Assembly: GCF_964355755.1 (NCBI RefSeq)
Contig: NC_092674.1
Span: 26,152,001-26,216,000, forward strand
DNA: 64,000 nt
From: Antedon mediterranea
Taxonomy: Eukaryota > Echinodermata > Crinoidea > Comatulida > Antedonidae
Direction: 5' to 3'
The notes under the pieces: generated by a model
What the model saw: only the letters and a program-made list of their open reading frames with translations
What the model was told of the DNA's origin: nothing
The model's database searches: none
Shown here: positions 34,552 through 47,876 of the stretch, piece by piece
How positions within the stretch are numbered: the stretch's first letter is position 1
Layout: the number at the start of each line of letters is the position of its first letter
Translations under genes and position numbers: made by a program

Positions 34552-37500
34552 CTGTAAAAATAAATAGAAATATTAAAAATGCTTAAACATCAAATGGATT
34601 GATTAAGTAACAAAACTTATGGGATGGTAAACCTGGAAAAATGGCTAATCTGAAGAAAGCTGTAGCAATGAAAAAACCAGAATACAGTCTAGGAAAAAAA
34701 AAAACTAAGAATGTTTGACACAAAGAGATTATCACCATTATAACTCAACATTCAATTTAGTAAAAGTCTGACAGGCTGGAAAAATGTCCCAGAAAGTGGC
34801 CGTATTGGCCATTTAATTTTTCACAGATATTTCATAATAATATTGTACTAGTAAAAATAAATTTGCTTAATAACAACACAAACTGGCCCGGCCCGGTTTG
34901 TCCTATTATAACAAATTGTATATTTAATTTTCATAGGAAAAACAACTAACTATACATCTGTATACAATACGAGTATCCAACCATCAACCAAGATTTTTGA
35001 TCTCTATAGAAAGATCTGTGTGGGTGGTGTCTATCTACCATGTGGCTACAGATGGCTGATACACCACTGCATGTACTTTGAGGTTAATTTAGTCATGGAG
35101 GTTTATACCTCCATAATTTAGTATAAGGCTATTAAAGAATTATTATTAACTGAAAAAAAAACTGGGTCTGTGTTTAGTAGTGTATCTGAATATGCAGGTG
35201 CCAAGATTCCTATTTTATGGATAAAGAAACTCTGGCTTCTGATATTAACAGGATTATGACCCCTTCATTAGAAGGATACCAGCTTATAAAATACATCTGA
35301 ACTTGCTTTTGTCATGGAGTTCCGCAAAACTTGGAAATCTAGCTAAGCTGATGTCTGATTGATGAAGATGGTCGACTGCGGTCGATATATGATGCTTAGA
35401 AGAAGGGATCCAAATAATTTTCCATTAGAAAATATAAAAATACTATAGTCTTTATTACAACATATGATAACAATTTATGCTTAAAATTGCTATTCTGATG
35501 ACAAAATAAACTGTATAATAAGGACATAATTTATACAAATTATAAATTACAGGTTGCTTACATAAAAACAACATTTTCATTTTTGACAAATTACATGTAC
35601 TGCATAATAACAAGATATTACCTGTATTAAAGTTCAACCAACTATCTCATTCCAGTAGTGTCTACAACCACATAGAGATCACTAATAAAAGTCTCTAATC
35701 ACCTCCTAAATAGAATATAAAACCAACAAAATGTATTGTTAAATCTCCAAATCACTGTCATCGGTACAAACAACAGATAGATTTACGATCAAGTATAAAC
35801 CCCCAATCAAAAGTTATTTATTAATAAATATTGCAAACTGATGTTCAGACAACAACAGAACAACAATTCTCTTTGTCCCGTTTCTGTCGCATTAGTCGGT
35901 TTCAGTATTGATGTTTCTTTGTTTGTGACATAACTAGGGCCCCAACTGGACAGCCTAGTGCTATAATTAAAAACACAATAGATTTAATTTAATGAGCGAT
36001 TATTAGGGCAATTAAGCATGCGTCCAACATTCGGGAAATGGTATAGACTAAAGATTAATACTTTATGCTATTCCAGGAAACTTTATGTGAATCCGGTCAG
36101 ATCAATTGATTTATTTTCAAAAGGAACATACATAAAACATGTATTATGATTACAAAGTGAGGAAAATATTAATTAAATGCTTAGATATAACATAATCAAA
36201 CACGTTTATGAAGTATCTAAAAAAATAGAGTTCAGAAGAAAATGTATTGTAAAATAAGAATACATAGTTTGTTCAAATATAATAATCAAAATTCTTTACT
36301 GGAAACCCATATAATATAAACCTTCTAAATCTGTTAAAGGGCCTGTTCAGGTCAGCTGTGCTGTAGTACAGCTGTTAGATCTACCTATTATAAAATAAAC
36401 AAATAAAATAGTGGCCTGAATTATATATATACAAAAAAAACAGTACTACAAAATACTGTAATTGTTTTCAATTAAAATCTGTGTTTAGTTAAATTCAGAG
36501 AGATGTAAAAATAATAGTTGGTTATAGGTAAATAAATAAATATGGCTTACTGTATATTAGCCATATAACAATTTTTATTGGATCAAAACCCTAATTTTCG
36601 ATTAATAACCAGGCAGAGAGTTATAAATAGATAATGCTAAATATCTTTTCATCTATGAAAGATAATAAATTAATTATTAAAAAATGAATAAATATATAAA
36701 TAAAAATAAACTATTTACATAAACCAAGAATAATGAACAAACAGATGTAATCAATATATACAATTTCATTGAAAAATGAATATTTAATCAAATATATAAA
36801 CCAATGCTTGAAAAAAATAAATACAACATTTTTCATTTTCAAAACGTTTAAAAAACAAGTATAAAATTGGTATTCACGTACAAGGTAACATGTTTACGTC
36901 ATGAGGTGGTTTCCCGAATAATCGTATAATTATTTAAAATTTAGTATTTTAACTTTGGTTGGCATTTGGTTAAATATCACATTTTATGGATAAATGTACA
37001 TTTTTATGTTTTAAATACCGTTTTGTCATTTTCTTTCCTTAACTGGAAATATAATACAACGATAGGGTTATAGATCAACCCACCACATTTTTGTTCACTG
37101 ACAAACTTAGCCCATTTTGGCTACCATAACTGGGATTTATATTAGGGAATCTGCAAAGAACAATAGTAAATATTGGTATGCATTTTTTTAACAAATAATA
37201 ATGGGTTACCGTAACTGCGGTTTATAATACAGTCTGTACAGAATACTCAATAATGATATGCGTTTTTAAAACAAATACTAAAAAAAAATAATTTTTGCTA
37301 CATACTGTCATTTCAAAATAAGTAAAAAATACCTGAACTACAAATAGATTTAAAAGAAGGTTTATGACATGATTGTTATCCAGACTTTTTCAAAAATTAT
37401 TGCAACAGTACAACACTATTCAATTAATGATTACATAGATGCATCTGAAACTGGTAAATAATTAATTAATCACCAATTACTTTGCTGAATGGATCACTAT

Positions 37501-37770
37501 AAATCATAAAGCGCTCTATATTGAAACACATTTGCAATAATTGAAAGTTATCATTTATCCAAAGCAGGTAAGCGTTTGACTTCTGATGACAACGCCGCAA
37601 TAAATCAAAACAACAAGAAAAGCATGTCAATTAATTCTGTAAATTCACACCTGAACTGAAGTGTTCTGATTTTAAAAGGTCACAAATTTATATTGCATTT
37701 TGTATCAATTTTTATGATGCAATTAGTAAGCAGATACCTGAAGAAGATTTTGTTGCAATTACAGTATGAA
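34552..37770. other. Gene-poor stretch upstream of the mucin-like gene
   Basis: AT-rich DNA that must contain the promoter and any upstream untranslated exon of the minus-strand gene. I see no coding exon. A small palindrome GGAGGTTTATACCTCC lies near 35097. Confidence 0.55.
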
Positions 37771-37773
37771 GTT

Positions 37774-37824
37774 GTTCACACGTATGGCGTAAAGCCACAC
37801 GAGCATTACGCCGTATGTGTGAAC
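37774..37824. mobile_element. 51-bp hairpin with perfect CpG-rich arms (MITE remnant)
   Basis: Left arm GTTCACACGTATGGCGTAA and right arm TTACGCCGTATGTGTGAAC pair with almost no mismatch across a 13-bp loop. The arms resemble Harbinger-type termini (GTTCACAC). It is probably a minimal two-end remnant, though a regulatory hairpin is not excluded. Confidence 0.6.
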
Positions 37825-38914
37825 GTTCCCTAATGGCATGATTGTACTGTACCAATTCATCAATATAGAATTTTAAAAATCGCAAGTTGTTCTCTGTCTG
37901 CTCATCACATACTGTTTCTGCAGCGAAACAAATAACTGATTTATAAACAGTGGGAATAAATTACCATCATTGGAAGCAGAATCAGGAATCAAATAAAAAC
38001 CAGTTCTAGTATTCTCATTAACGGTTAAAACAACCAACCAGCATTTGACCAGTTATTGTCGCCACTCAAAATAACTGATCGTCGTTTCACCATAAGTAGC
38101 ATCTTGAACTTATTGAGTGCATTGCATTTTGGGTAATGTTAACATTTTCATTAATAACACTGGGAGAACAAACTTAGCATTTTATAACCAATATAAAATT
38201 TAATTTTTTTAATTCACTAGTTCTAGATTCAAGAGATTGTATTAGTCCACTTTAAATGGAAATTCATTTTGCTTGACATAATTAAGACAATAAAAAAAGA
38301 AAGAAAGAGAAATACATCAAGCACTATAGGCCAATGCTAAAATACTGATATTATTAGCAATATGCAGCAGAAACAGGCCTCAGTCTCGCTATAACTAATT
38401 ACCTCTTTAATTATCAATAAACTACTCTTCCCCTTCCCAGTTAACCTTAATTGTTAGTGGTAATTAAAACTCTGGGTCTCCTTATTTTCTTGAAATGCTA
38501 TATTTGCAAAGAATATCACAAACTCAAGTTGAGAATGAAACGCCAGCTGAGAATGAAACCTGATAGGTTTCGAAACGTACTGTAAGTTAGCTTACGGTAT
38601 ATTATTTTTTTGGGTTGTTCTAAAAGAAATTCTATTTAATATCATTTCTACACAGTTTTCTACATGCCCTCAATTGAAATTACAGTTTAATTTCAAATAT
38701 TAATCAAAACCTAATTATGTAAATTTAGTTTGTTTAACCTTAAATAAACTGGCCTTATAACATAATTTAATTGTGGCCGGAAACTAATATCATTATAGTA
38801 CTGTGATTTATCAATCCAAATTGACAATAACATCAAGTACTCAACAAGATGAAATTTGTATCCAAACCTAAAAGATGAAATTCTGTTCACACAAGATCAA
38901 ATTTGGTGCCCATT

Positions 38915-39165
38915 TCATTCCCTACATCATAATTTGACAGTAGAGTATAACCAAGAAACCATGAAAATAAAATCTACTAACATTTTGTTCCAATAAAATA
39001 ATATTTTATTTCCTAAATCATAATTTGACAGTAGACTGGAACAAAGAAACTTTGAAAATAAAATCTTACTAAAATTTGGTTCCCATAAAATGAAATTTCA
39101 TTTCCTACATCATAATTTGACAGTAAACTTCAACAAAGAAACTGTGGAAATAAAATCTCACTTCT
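38915..39165. repeat. Tandem repeat, about 87-bp unit, three copies
   Basis: Three units each contain CATAATTTGACAGTA, CAAAGAAACTTTGAAAATAA and an AAATCT...ATTT block. No coding potential. The neighbours at 38840-38915 contain shorter related words (AAGATGAAATT). Confidence 0.8.
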
Positions 39166-40684
39166 AAAATGTCAGTAATTAGAAATGGAATGAATGGTAT
39201 GGTACAAGCATGGTATTTTCCCATAATTTGATTCTTGCTTTTATAGCATGGTTTATTGCTCTACTGGGAATGTACGAAAACACCTTAAAACATGGTTGTT
39301 GGCAACAATGATCTATCTGTTTTACACCTCCACTAATTTATCAACAAGTTTAAAATATGAAATATTCTATTTAATTTACTGCAATGACTAATTGTTGTTC
39401 CTTGTTTCCAAGGGTATTGGTATTTTAATTGAAATTAAAAACCACTTTCAACTGGAACAAAATACTCTATCAAAAAAAGGAAACAGATTTTCTTCCATTT
39501 TCAGGGGCTTACCCTAAATTTCAAAGTCAATCTCAGTAATAAGTCTTTATATGAATATTTAAAAAATAATAAATGAGCACAAAATTAAATTGTATTGTAA
39601 GTACCTAGAGTCAGACATTTTACATACAATGGAAAATGGTAAGATGCATGTCTTCTAAACACATGGTCTTGAGTTCAAATCATATATGATCATTCCTTTT
39701 AGATACAATAGAGACTTTAGATTGTCACGTTGACTATTTCAATTTTAACATGATTACATCATTTTGACGCATTGTGTATGCACTGCATCTTCTTCCTCAT
39801 TCACTGCTTGACTATGAATTTGCCGTACACCTCAAAACAGGTCGATGTGAATGGCGTCCACATTCACTTGAATAAAGGTCTCTAATATAGCTTTTGGTTT
39901 GGTGTCAACCCAGGTCAAGTCAAACACAAACAAATATATTTTAAACATGGTTAATAAAAAATAATATGTACAGTACTGTATAGAAATTAACATGTGTTTA
40001 GAGAAAAAATATATGTAGAGAGATAAGTAGCATGTACAATATAGCCTATGGAAAAAAAAGTAAGATGAAACCCACATAAGATGATAAAAAATAAAATATA
40101 TTTTATTTTTTTTAATATCCGTCCTTCATGTTTGAAATGAAACTAGCGCTTATAATTATCCTCAATAACTCAAGGTCTTAAGCGGTAACGAACGCTTAAT
40201 GATAACGAACTCATGAACGACAATTACAGTTGTCATCACGTGAATTAGCCACAATACAACAATGAACATGATGATTGCTCAACAAACAGCCTTCTGGCTT
40301 TCTCACAAGAAAGTTATTTTAATTACAAATACGAAACCACTGTTGGTTTTAATAATATGACTGGTACACAGACTGACTACAGTGGGTCTAGCCTAATTGA
40401 GTAGGTTTGTTTGAGTATCAGTGGGAGTCTACAACTCAAAATATACTACTCTCCATTTATTAGCCAGCATATTACAAATGCACTACAGGAAATAAAACCA
40501 CAAACTATTATTGTTATTACTTATCATCAATAGTTAAATATATATTTAGCAAATTGAGTATAAATTTGAAAACATTTTAATTATGCTACGCCAGAAAATT
40601 GTAACATTATTTATTAAATACATATGTTATAGTTAATTGTAATTGTCTAATTTTATATAACTATATGCTGTACCTATTTAATCC

Positions 40685-40802
40685 TTAAGGGCCACAATGG
40701 AAATAAGTTTGAACATTGGTTACTTTTTGTGCTACCCTCAATTCAATCCTGTACTGTTTTTTATTTAATGTTATTTTGTTTTGAATTGGAATAAAGAAAT
40801 AA
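40685..40802 (+). mobile_element. Probable non-LTR retrotransposon 3' end
   Basis: AGGGCCACAATGGAAATAAG followed by a pyrimidine-rich stretch and an AATAAAGAAATAAAA end resembles the 3' tail of truncated LINE copies in many animals. No reverse-transcriptase coding remains. The assignment rests on remembered tail motifs. Confidence 0.45.
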
Positions 40803-41284
40803 AAGGTCCCACTGTCCCTGCGCACAATATAATTCCATGATGTAACTAGTTCCTAAGTCCTAGCAAATCAAAAAGCTTTTCCTATTAAAATGATATTTAT
40901 TGAAGATAAAAAAGAACATTAAAATACTAGTTTGATGAAAATAATTCAATTATAGGTTGTTTACATTAAACACAATGTAAACAAATGCTTAAATGCTAAG
41001 ATAAATATACAGATTAATAATACAATTAATGTAAATCCCAATAATATGAAAGGCCAAGATGTATTAATTCATTGAGGAAGTTGGAAGAATTTGGCTTTAT
41101 TTTCTCAAGCACAAGAAAACATACATGGAAGGATCTGTGCAACAGATCTTTGAAGCTAATATAAATATTGATATTGCTATACAAAACCAATTATATTTTC
41201 ACCAACAATAGCCTAAAACCAATTTTTTAAATTATCTTAATACTTATTTTTTAAATAATTTTGATGTTGAAAATGTGTGTAGGG

Positions 41285-41465
41285 TGTAACGATACATGCA
41301 GTAGACAGGTCTCGCGTTAAATAAAAACTTGGTAACATTCAGTAGACCGTTCTAACATTAAATTAATAACTGTCTATATACACAGGTAGTACACTGGTGT
41401 AAATTTCAATTAATAACTCTATACATTCAGTCAACAGGTCTAATGTGAAATTAAAAACTCTGTGA
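41285..41465. repeat. Degenerate ~60-bp tandem repeat
   Basis: Three diverged units share ACATTCAGTAGAC or ATTCAGTCAACAGGTCTAA and AAATTAATAACT. It lies just after (downstream on the minus strand) the terminal exon at 41503. Confidence 0.55.
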
Positions 41466-41502
41466 CAGAATAGATACATACCTTCAAAGCACAAATCTGA
41501 AA

Positions 41503-42167
41503 CTAGTACCAGTCAGAGAAATAATTAACTTCATCAACACATTCTAGTATCTCAGTGAGTATCTCTTGAGCTACCTCTTTTGTTGTTTCTTCATCATAGA
41601 GAGGAAACACAAGTTTACGCAGCCTATTGAATCATACAAGTACAGACAAGTACTAGTATAATGATTGCTATATACAAGTGTTCCAGTCATAAATTACAAC
41701 ATGGGTTGTAAGTTTACTTGGTTGCTAATGCAAAACGTGACCCCATGTGACCTACCACTTGCTGATTTCCAAGTCTCGCTTTGGGAGGAGGTGCTTGCAA
41801 TAGGCTAAACATAATCATGTTGTCATCAGATATTATTTATGACTAGGATCTACAGAAAACATGATTTTAAGAAAACAAATAATATGAGCAGAAAGAGGAA
41901 GATTTTAAGGTATTTTATTTGCATCATAAAATAGAATTTGTTTAAGAATTCTGTTGCATACAAAAGCATTTTACTTTCACTTTTAAGAATAAGGCGCAGG
42001 ATTGGTCCTTTTACTGCGCCTAGGTTAATTAATAGGTGAATATACAATAATTCTACAATGTTGATAGTACCCAGAAAGTATATACCCTATACCTTGAAAT
42101 TATAGAGAGGAAGGGCCAACAATTGTCTACTTTGTCTTTCAATGGAGGCTTGTATTACTTGATGGGT
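41503..42167 (-). CDS. Last three coding exons of an unidentified gene (5' partial)
   Basis: Minus-strand exons 42093-42167 (after TTTGTAG), 41756-41793 (after a GCAAG acceptor) and 41503-41623 (stop TAG at 41503-41505). Donors are GTATAG and GTAGGT, phases agree (0, then 2), and the 77 residues read smoothly: HQVIQASIERQSRQLLALPL, then HLLPKRDLEISKW, then FPLYDEETTKEVAQEI and a C-terminus VNYFSDWY. The composition suggests a helical, globular C-terminal domain. I do not recognise the family. Upstream exons should lie above 42167 but I found no convincing ones. An alternative acceptor (TTTAG at about 41805) for the middle exon would break phase. Confidence 0.6.
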
Positions 42168-42839
42168 CTACAAATACAATTGGAAGAGTCTCGAACTGGA
42201 TGGAAAATCTGTTCACTGAAAGTAATAATTCACCAATACCAATACTAAAGAATCTATTCCTCTGCAATGCATGTATATTGAAAAATTAACTGAATAAATT
42301 CTACATTTGTGTTCCATCTAAATACTACACAGTGACAATTATTTTTGATTGGTCAGATATTTTGCCATAAAGACATTTGAGAACACATGTGTCGAAATCT
42401 GCATGTAAAATTCTTGATTAGGACAGTTTTTTCTTTGTCATAAAACACTCAATAACTTCAAGTAGTTTTTTAAACGGTAAACAATTAATGGTAAGAGAAA
42501 CAGGACTTTGAACTGGAGACTTCTTTAACTGTTAAAAGAGACTAGGTCATTCTTAATATAAGGAACTTTCATTGAAGTAGCTACAGTATCATTAGCACAA
42601 TATTTACACAGTAGAAGCCCTTGACAATGACACAAGAGTGGAAGTATCAAGGACATGACAAAACCATAAAGATAGCACTTAGCACACACTATTAATAACA
42701 GTACAATACTTCAATAAAGTATGTAAATATAGCTCTCTGTTTAATAACACAATGGCAAACAGTACTGCATCTAATTATAAAAGAATAAATATTTTGAATA
42801 TTAACCATATATATTACTGTACTATATTTTGTTGGATAA

Positions 42840-43012
42840 GACACACCTTACCGGTGACAGCGTTTTGTTTAATGCTTTTGTCTCTCCTCGGCTTTGTGTC
42901 TTGTATTTCATATATATATATATATATATATATTTCTATGTTTTTTTTGTTTTTTTTTTGTAATTATTATTTTATGTTTATTGCCGAAATTAATAAAATA
43001 AAAACAAATAAA
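42840..43012 (+). mobile_element. Retroelement-like 3' tail with (TA)n tract
   Basis: CTCCTCGGCTTTGTGTCTTG, then (TA)n at about 42909-42932, a T-rich stretch and TTTATTGCCGAAATTAATAA with AATAAAA. This order is common at 3' ends of LINE-like elements. No coding sequence remains. Confidence 0.4.
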
Positions 43013-43269
43013 ATATATAACCGACCTTATTAAATATGTATTAAATTGATAAATAGGGCTGCATGCAATTTGATAAAGCATCATATCCAATAGTCATAGT
43101 GGTGTCCAGGGGCATCCCAAAGATGTACATTTGATAATTTAGTTTATGTATTCAATTCTATTCATATTTATTTTCACAATATAACAACATACAATAACAT
43201 TAAAATTATGATAAATTAATTAGGTAATTGATAAACTTGCAAAAAATGTAATGAAATATAAAAAAGTAG

Positions 43270-43450
43270 TTCAGTCATATGGGGGGGGGGGAGGGGTTGC
43301 GTCTGATTCATGCCACCTATCAAATAGACAGTTTCTTTGGTATTTAAAAAACATATATAGTCGACCTTCTTATTTACGTATTTCTCATATACGAACCTTC
43401 TATTTTACGAACGATGTTGAAACGATGAAATCATCGGCTAATAAAAGAAA
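43270..43450. repeat. Poly-G tract
   Basis: GGGGGGGGGGAGGGG near 43280-43295 in otherwise AT-rich DNA. Similar G or C runs occur near 14131, 58107, 61631 and 61949, mostly at or near transposon ends. Confidence 0.6.
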
Positions 43451-44702
43451 ATAACGTCTTGTTGATAAAACTTTTTCATACCTATATTATCTTCTTAATT
43501 TATTAATCCGAAAACAATTGTACACAAAATACTTCTTTTATAATTTAAACTGTATATTCTGATGGTACTGTATATACTGTGTACAGTACTGTAAAATCAC
43601 ATAGTTAAAGAAGAAATATTTGTTTAGTATAAATTCCAACAATTGAAGTAGTTTAATTGAATTACCATTCTGTCAGAAATCTAATCATTTATACAGCTGT
43701 TGATTGTATTTACATTGTGTAGTGTAAATTGTACTTTTTCAACTCAAACATCAGATCTAATGTTAACATAAGCCCAAAACAAAGTATTTTCAGGATTAAA
43801 ACATATAAAGTCCTGTGACCGTTTTGAGGAATTAATTAAATGTGAATTTATAATTTAATTAATTATTAACATGGAAAAGTGGGGTTGAGACAAATAAGGT
43901 AATTAAATCTTTCATTTATATCGGAATGTAAACATATTTGAATGCTGGCCGTTTACTAGTGTTCTGTCGGATGACGTTGTAATTCCAAGCGTGACTGGTT
44001 TAACGAATCTCTCCACTATGTATCTTTTAGACATTCCACAAGGTTTGTTCCCCCTAATTTGAGGTATACAAATGTCAAAACAAAAAGAGTATTATGGGAT
44101 ACAAGAACCACTACTAGAGTATCCAGGGCTCTGCTGCATGTAAAAGCTTGATTATTAATTTGCAGAGTGCCTATTTCACCATTATAATGAATTGTTATAA
44201 TTTGTACAAATTTATGTGAAATAAATATTACTTGAATTGAACAAAGTGCCCCCTTAGGAGTGAGCCTCCTGAATACAAGTTGGACGTAGTGTTAAAGCAT
44301 ATACTTTAATACTATGTTAAAACAAGAAAGTGTCTTCTTTAACAAACGTATGAATTATGTATGGCATAGTAAGTAAAAGTTTATACTCCAGGTTTCTACT
44401 GATGTTGTAAGACTACAAAAATGTGAACATTTTCCTCTGGGGCTTATTGATAAAGGTTAACGCCCAGGGTAACAGGTGGTCTGAAAGAGCTAACAAATAA
44501 AGCAATATGAATCTCTGTAAATAACAAATAAACATCCATTACGCCCACTAGCTCTTGACCTGGGGAAATGTTGTGACTTTGATGACAAACATCTAGACTA
44601 TTTAAAACCAATTTACATCCAAATAAAACCTGACCACTGTGAAAACTTCAAAACATTTTTTTTATTTTTAATATCTGGCTCGTGTGCACTTTAAAGAACC
44701 TA

Positions 44703-45381
44703 GGTCGTGTTCGTACGGTGGTTAAAATAAGCGCTTAATTTCACCCATGCCTCGGGTTATAAATTGAGCGTTGTTCGTACTTGAAATATTTAACCACTTA
44801 AATGCTTAATCGACGAATCACCAACCGGAAATTACGTTTTAAGGTCAGTTGTCTTTACAATCTACGACCCCATTTTCGCACGCTAGTTTCGTGTTGTATA
44901 TTTTTTACTCGCGATCTTTCTTTACAATAACAATTACTTGCTACCTTTTACACTGCTTATCCTTGCGACAAACCTTATCGCCGATAATCCTGCCGAAATA
45001 TGCCTTCTCCTGACGACCATTATTTTACTCCTTGACGAAGAATTTGAGCCCAATGTTACACGAAACACCACCGACCAGCTAGGCCTACTAAACGGTCTAC
45101 ACCAACAAGGACAGCACCAGCTGACGATCGCTCTCGAAGCGTGTATGTAAGAGCTTCGTAGGAGAAATGACGGGCCTAGGAAGCGAACGTTTGTCAAAAT
45201 TTGACACATTGCCTCTATCGGAGATTTATTATCCTTGAAGGCCGAGTATAATTGTATTATCGCTGAAATAACCTGCAAATTTGGTGAACATAATTTTTTG
45301 TAGCCTGAGGCAAAAGTTAATTGGGTCACGCGAACGGAAATCGGGAATAAGCTGGTATTTTCAACCCCTACGAACAGGCCC
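44703..45381. mobile_element. Harbinger-type non-autonomous element
   Basis: 679 bp with inverted ends GGTCGTGTTCGTACGG and (complement of right end) GGGCCTGTTCGTAGGG, flanked by the 3-bp duplication CTA at 44700-44702 and 45382-45384. Three-base duplications and GGGCC-GTTCG termini are typical of PIF/Harbinger. The interior is more GC-rich than its surroundings and holds a 131-codon open frame on the minus strand. I cannot match this to a transposase, so it is either a decayed fragment or unrelated filler. Confidence 0.75.
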
Positions 45382-47316
45382 CTAGTTCATCCTTCAGAAG
45401 AGTGCATAATGGTCAGTCCCTGTCATTGTGGACAATGTGAGCCGTAAAAAAAAATTCAATATAAGTGGTAGGCCTACTTTAAGATAAGATAATATACATC
45501 TTTCTTGTATATTTGTTTATTGTTACTTAATTATCATATTCATTTTGTGTGGAAAATCAATAAAAAACAAACAAACAAACAAGATAATAATATTTATAAA
45601 GCGCACATATCCAGTGCTAAAGTTTTGTTTTTATAGAGAACACCTAGAACATTAAAGATACTGTACCAGTACAACAGACAGACATAAACAAAATTATGGT
45701 GATCCGGATATGCGATAATTGCATGGGCTGGACACTATACATTTTTGGTAACAAATTCTTGGTAGGGTAAACCACAAATACAAAGAAAAAGAAAGAAGGT
45801 TTAAAAAGAATTATAACAATATGCCACTTAGATAAAGATTATTATATAATACCATCATATAATAGCGAATTTCGATTTCATCAGGATACTGGGTGAAGTG
45901 ATTACAGGGCTGACCTACATCAATATCCACTGATTCATGACCGTTATGAAACTCTTAAATAATTATAAATTATAGTACAATAAAGTATATAATGTACTCA
46001 TAATTTTATAAAGAGTATACAAAATTATAAGGCCGGTTTCTGTTGAAAAATACCCAAAAAACATTTTGTTTAACTGCTTTTATTATTAATTATTTAACAA
46101 AGATCACGTTGAAGCATAATTCTGTTCTCAATAAATATAATGAACGGCTCATTTGATGGTTGTGTACAATGAATTTCATCAGATCAAAAAAAAATGTTGA
46201 CTTGCTATTTGAATATTTGACCACTACACATTTAACTGGCCATTGGCTGGCGGACCAGGGTTATTGAAAACGCTGGATTGTACAATTCAATGATTCCCCA
46301 TCCAAATTAGTCTGGGTTCCAGACGGAGTTTTGTCTTAATATTAGTAAAAAAGATAAATATTTTGGCACATATGGCGTTTCATACGTATACTACTTGATT
46401 TTGAATACTCCGTTTGGGGAAACACGCACAAGTCACGTGGTTTGACACCAAGAATTCTTGGTGCATACGATTATCCGGTTTAATAGTTTCAGCTGCATGC
46501 GATTGGCTACTCACTCGTACACCGTTTTAAATATTCATATTTCAGAATTTCAAAGACTCAACAACTAAGATGATGCGCGTGCGCTATGTTACGTTTAGAC
46601 AATGTGTACTTGGGTACATTTTTGAAAGTTTCTGAAGGCTAGAAATTATTTTAATATGCCTAGTAGTCTGGTAAACATTTGATGGGATTTTTCCCAAGAA
46701 CATGAAAACTCGTCTTGATATGATAGGCTAGCTTCTCCGCAAATCAAACATTGAATGGATCATTTATTACGCGGAGATAATTTTGATTTAATTCCCACCC
46801 AGACCCTTTCCTGTTCTGTGTGGTGGTGTAGCCCTGTTGTGTGCCGGTGGTATGTAGACCTAGGCTACTTTATTGGCGTTTTATTTGGCAGGTCATACGT
46901 GCGAGTTGAGTAGGACCTACGAAAGAGGCCTAGGCCAAGGACTAAACAATTAATAAACAAAACAACTTGGCATTACGATTTTATATTTCAACAGTCTCGA
47001 TCGTACATTCAGCACTGTCCGTACTCGATCTTTTTCATTTTGAAACAAAGTGGTCATTGGTTGATTCGAAATCCATATTTACATACCGCCCGCCCCATAT
47101 AGCCAAATACGGTATGATAACCTACGTCATTCTTATCGGATGTTTGCGGTCTGCAAATCGATTTCTATACGTGTTTCACAAGTCTGTATTTTCAGACAAA
47201 AATCGCGGTCGAAATAAAAACAAATAAAAAAAAAAAAAAGATAATACAGACTTGGGGCAAGTCTACATCCAAATAGACGTTGCTATTCCAACATTACAGT
47301 GTTTTATAAATAAAAT

Positions 47317-47403
47317 CTATGTTAAATTGAAAGTAAATTGGTCGTCATCACCGTGACCATACTTGAATTCGACTGCCACTGCAACAGTACCACCTACAGT
47401 GAC
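47317..47403 (-). CDS. Candidate terminal exon of an unknown gene
   Basis: Minus-strand reading from an AG acceptor at 47404-47405 gives 28 residues (VTVGGTVAVAVEFKYGHG, then DDDQFTFNLT) and a TAG. The residue mix is protein-like, but no neighbouring exon was found. The opposite strand is also open and ends at a GTAATG donor-like site, so the strand is uncertain. Confidence 0.25.
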   Translation of the reverse strand, partial: VTVGGTVAVAVEFKYGHGDDDQFTFNLT

Positions 47404-47693
47404 CTCAAGGTAATGTTATTTTGATAATTCATTCTTTTATGTTGGTCAACAAGCTACTTGACCTTGTGAACAGCAGTGGTCAATATGGTCAACATTCAAT
47501 GTTAATAGCAATATTAAATAGCTTTCTCTCATTAATGACCTTCAATTATTAATATAGATATAAAATTGGACCGAAACATGCTTTTTATTGAAATTCCAGT
47601 TTCGACTTCAAAATAAAGAACTATTTACAGAGTTATGTTTATTTAAGCCTGGTTCCCACTAGAATTTTATAATTTATCGTCTTATTTAAGGCT

Positions 47694-47876
47694 AAAGCTT
47701 GGTTTCCACTAGAACGTAACGCAAGGACGTAAACACAACGCAAACGTTTTAACCAATGACAAGCGAAGTTATAGACAGTTAGCAATCACAAGCGAATAAG
47801 CCATCGCTTTTGATTGGTCAATTCACTTGCGTTGCGTTACGTCCTTGCGTTGCGTCGCTAATGGGAACCACGCTTT
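47694..47876. mobile_element. CpG-rich palindromic MITE
   Basis: The left end AAAGCTTGGTTTCCACTAGA and right end AATGGGAACCACGCTTT are inverted. Subterminal ACGCAAGGACGTAA and TTACGTCCTTGCGT are perfect inverted partners. A second left-end-like word, AAGCCTGGTTCCCACTAG, lies at about 47645, suggesting a neighbouring solo end. The interior is unusually rich in CpG for this window. Confidence 0.75.

Noticed and set aside
39832-40077. Minus-strand frame ending KPKAILETFIQVNVDAIHID
   Set aside because: The end looks protein-like, but I found no acceptor before it, no partner exons and a hydrophobic AT-rich N-terminal part typical of chance frames.
43960-44060. Possible exon on either strand (DDVVIPSVTGLTN on plus; DSLNQSRLELQRHP on minus)
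   Set aside because: Both strands look equally coding, the minus reading has an internal stop and there is no recognisable family. Perhaps a decayed transposon.
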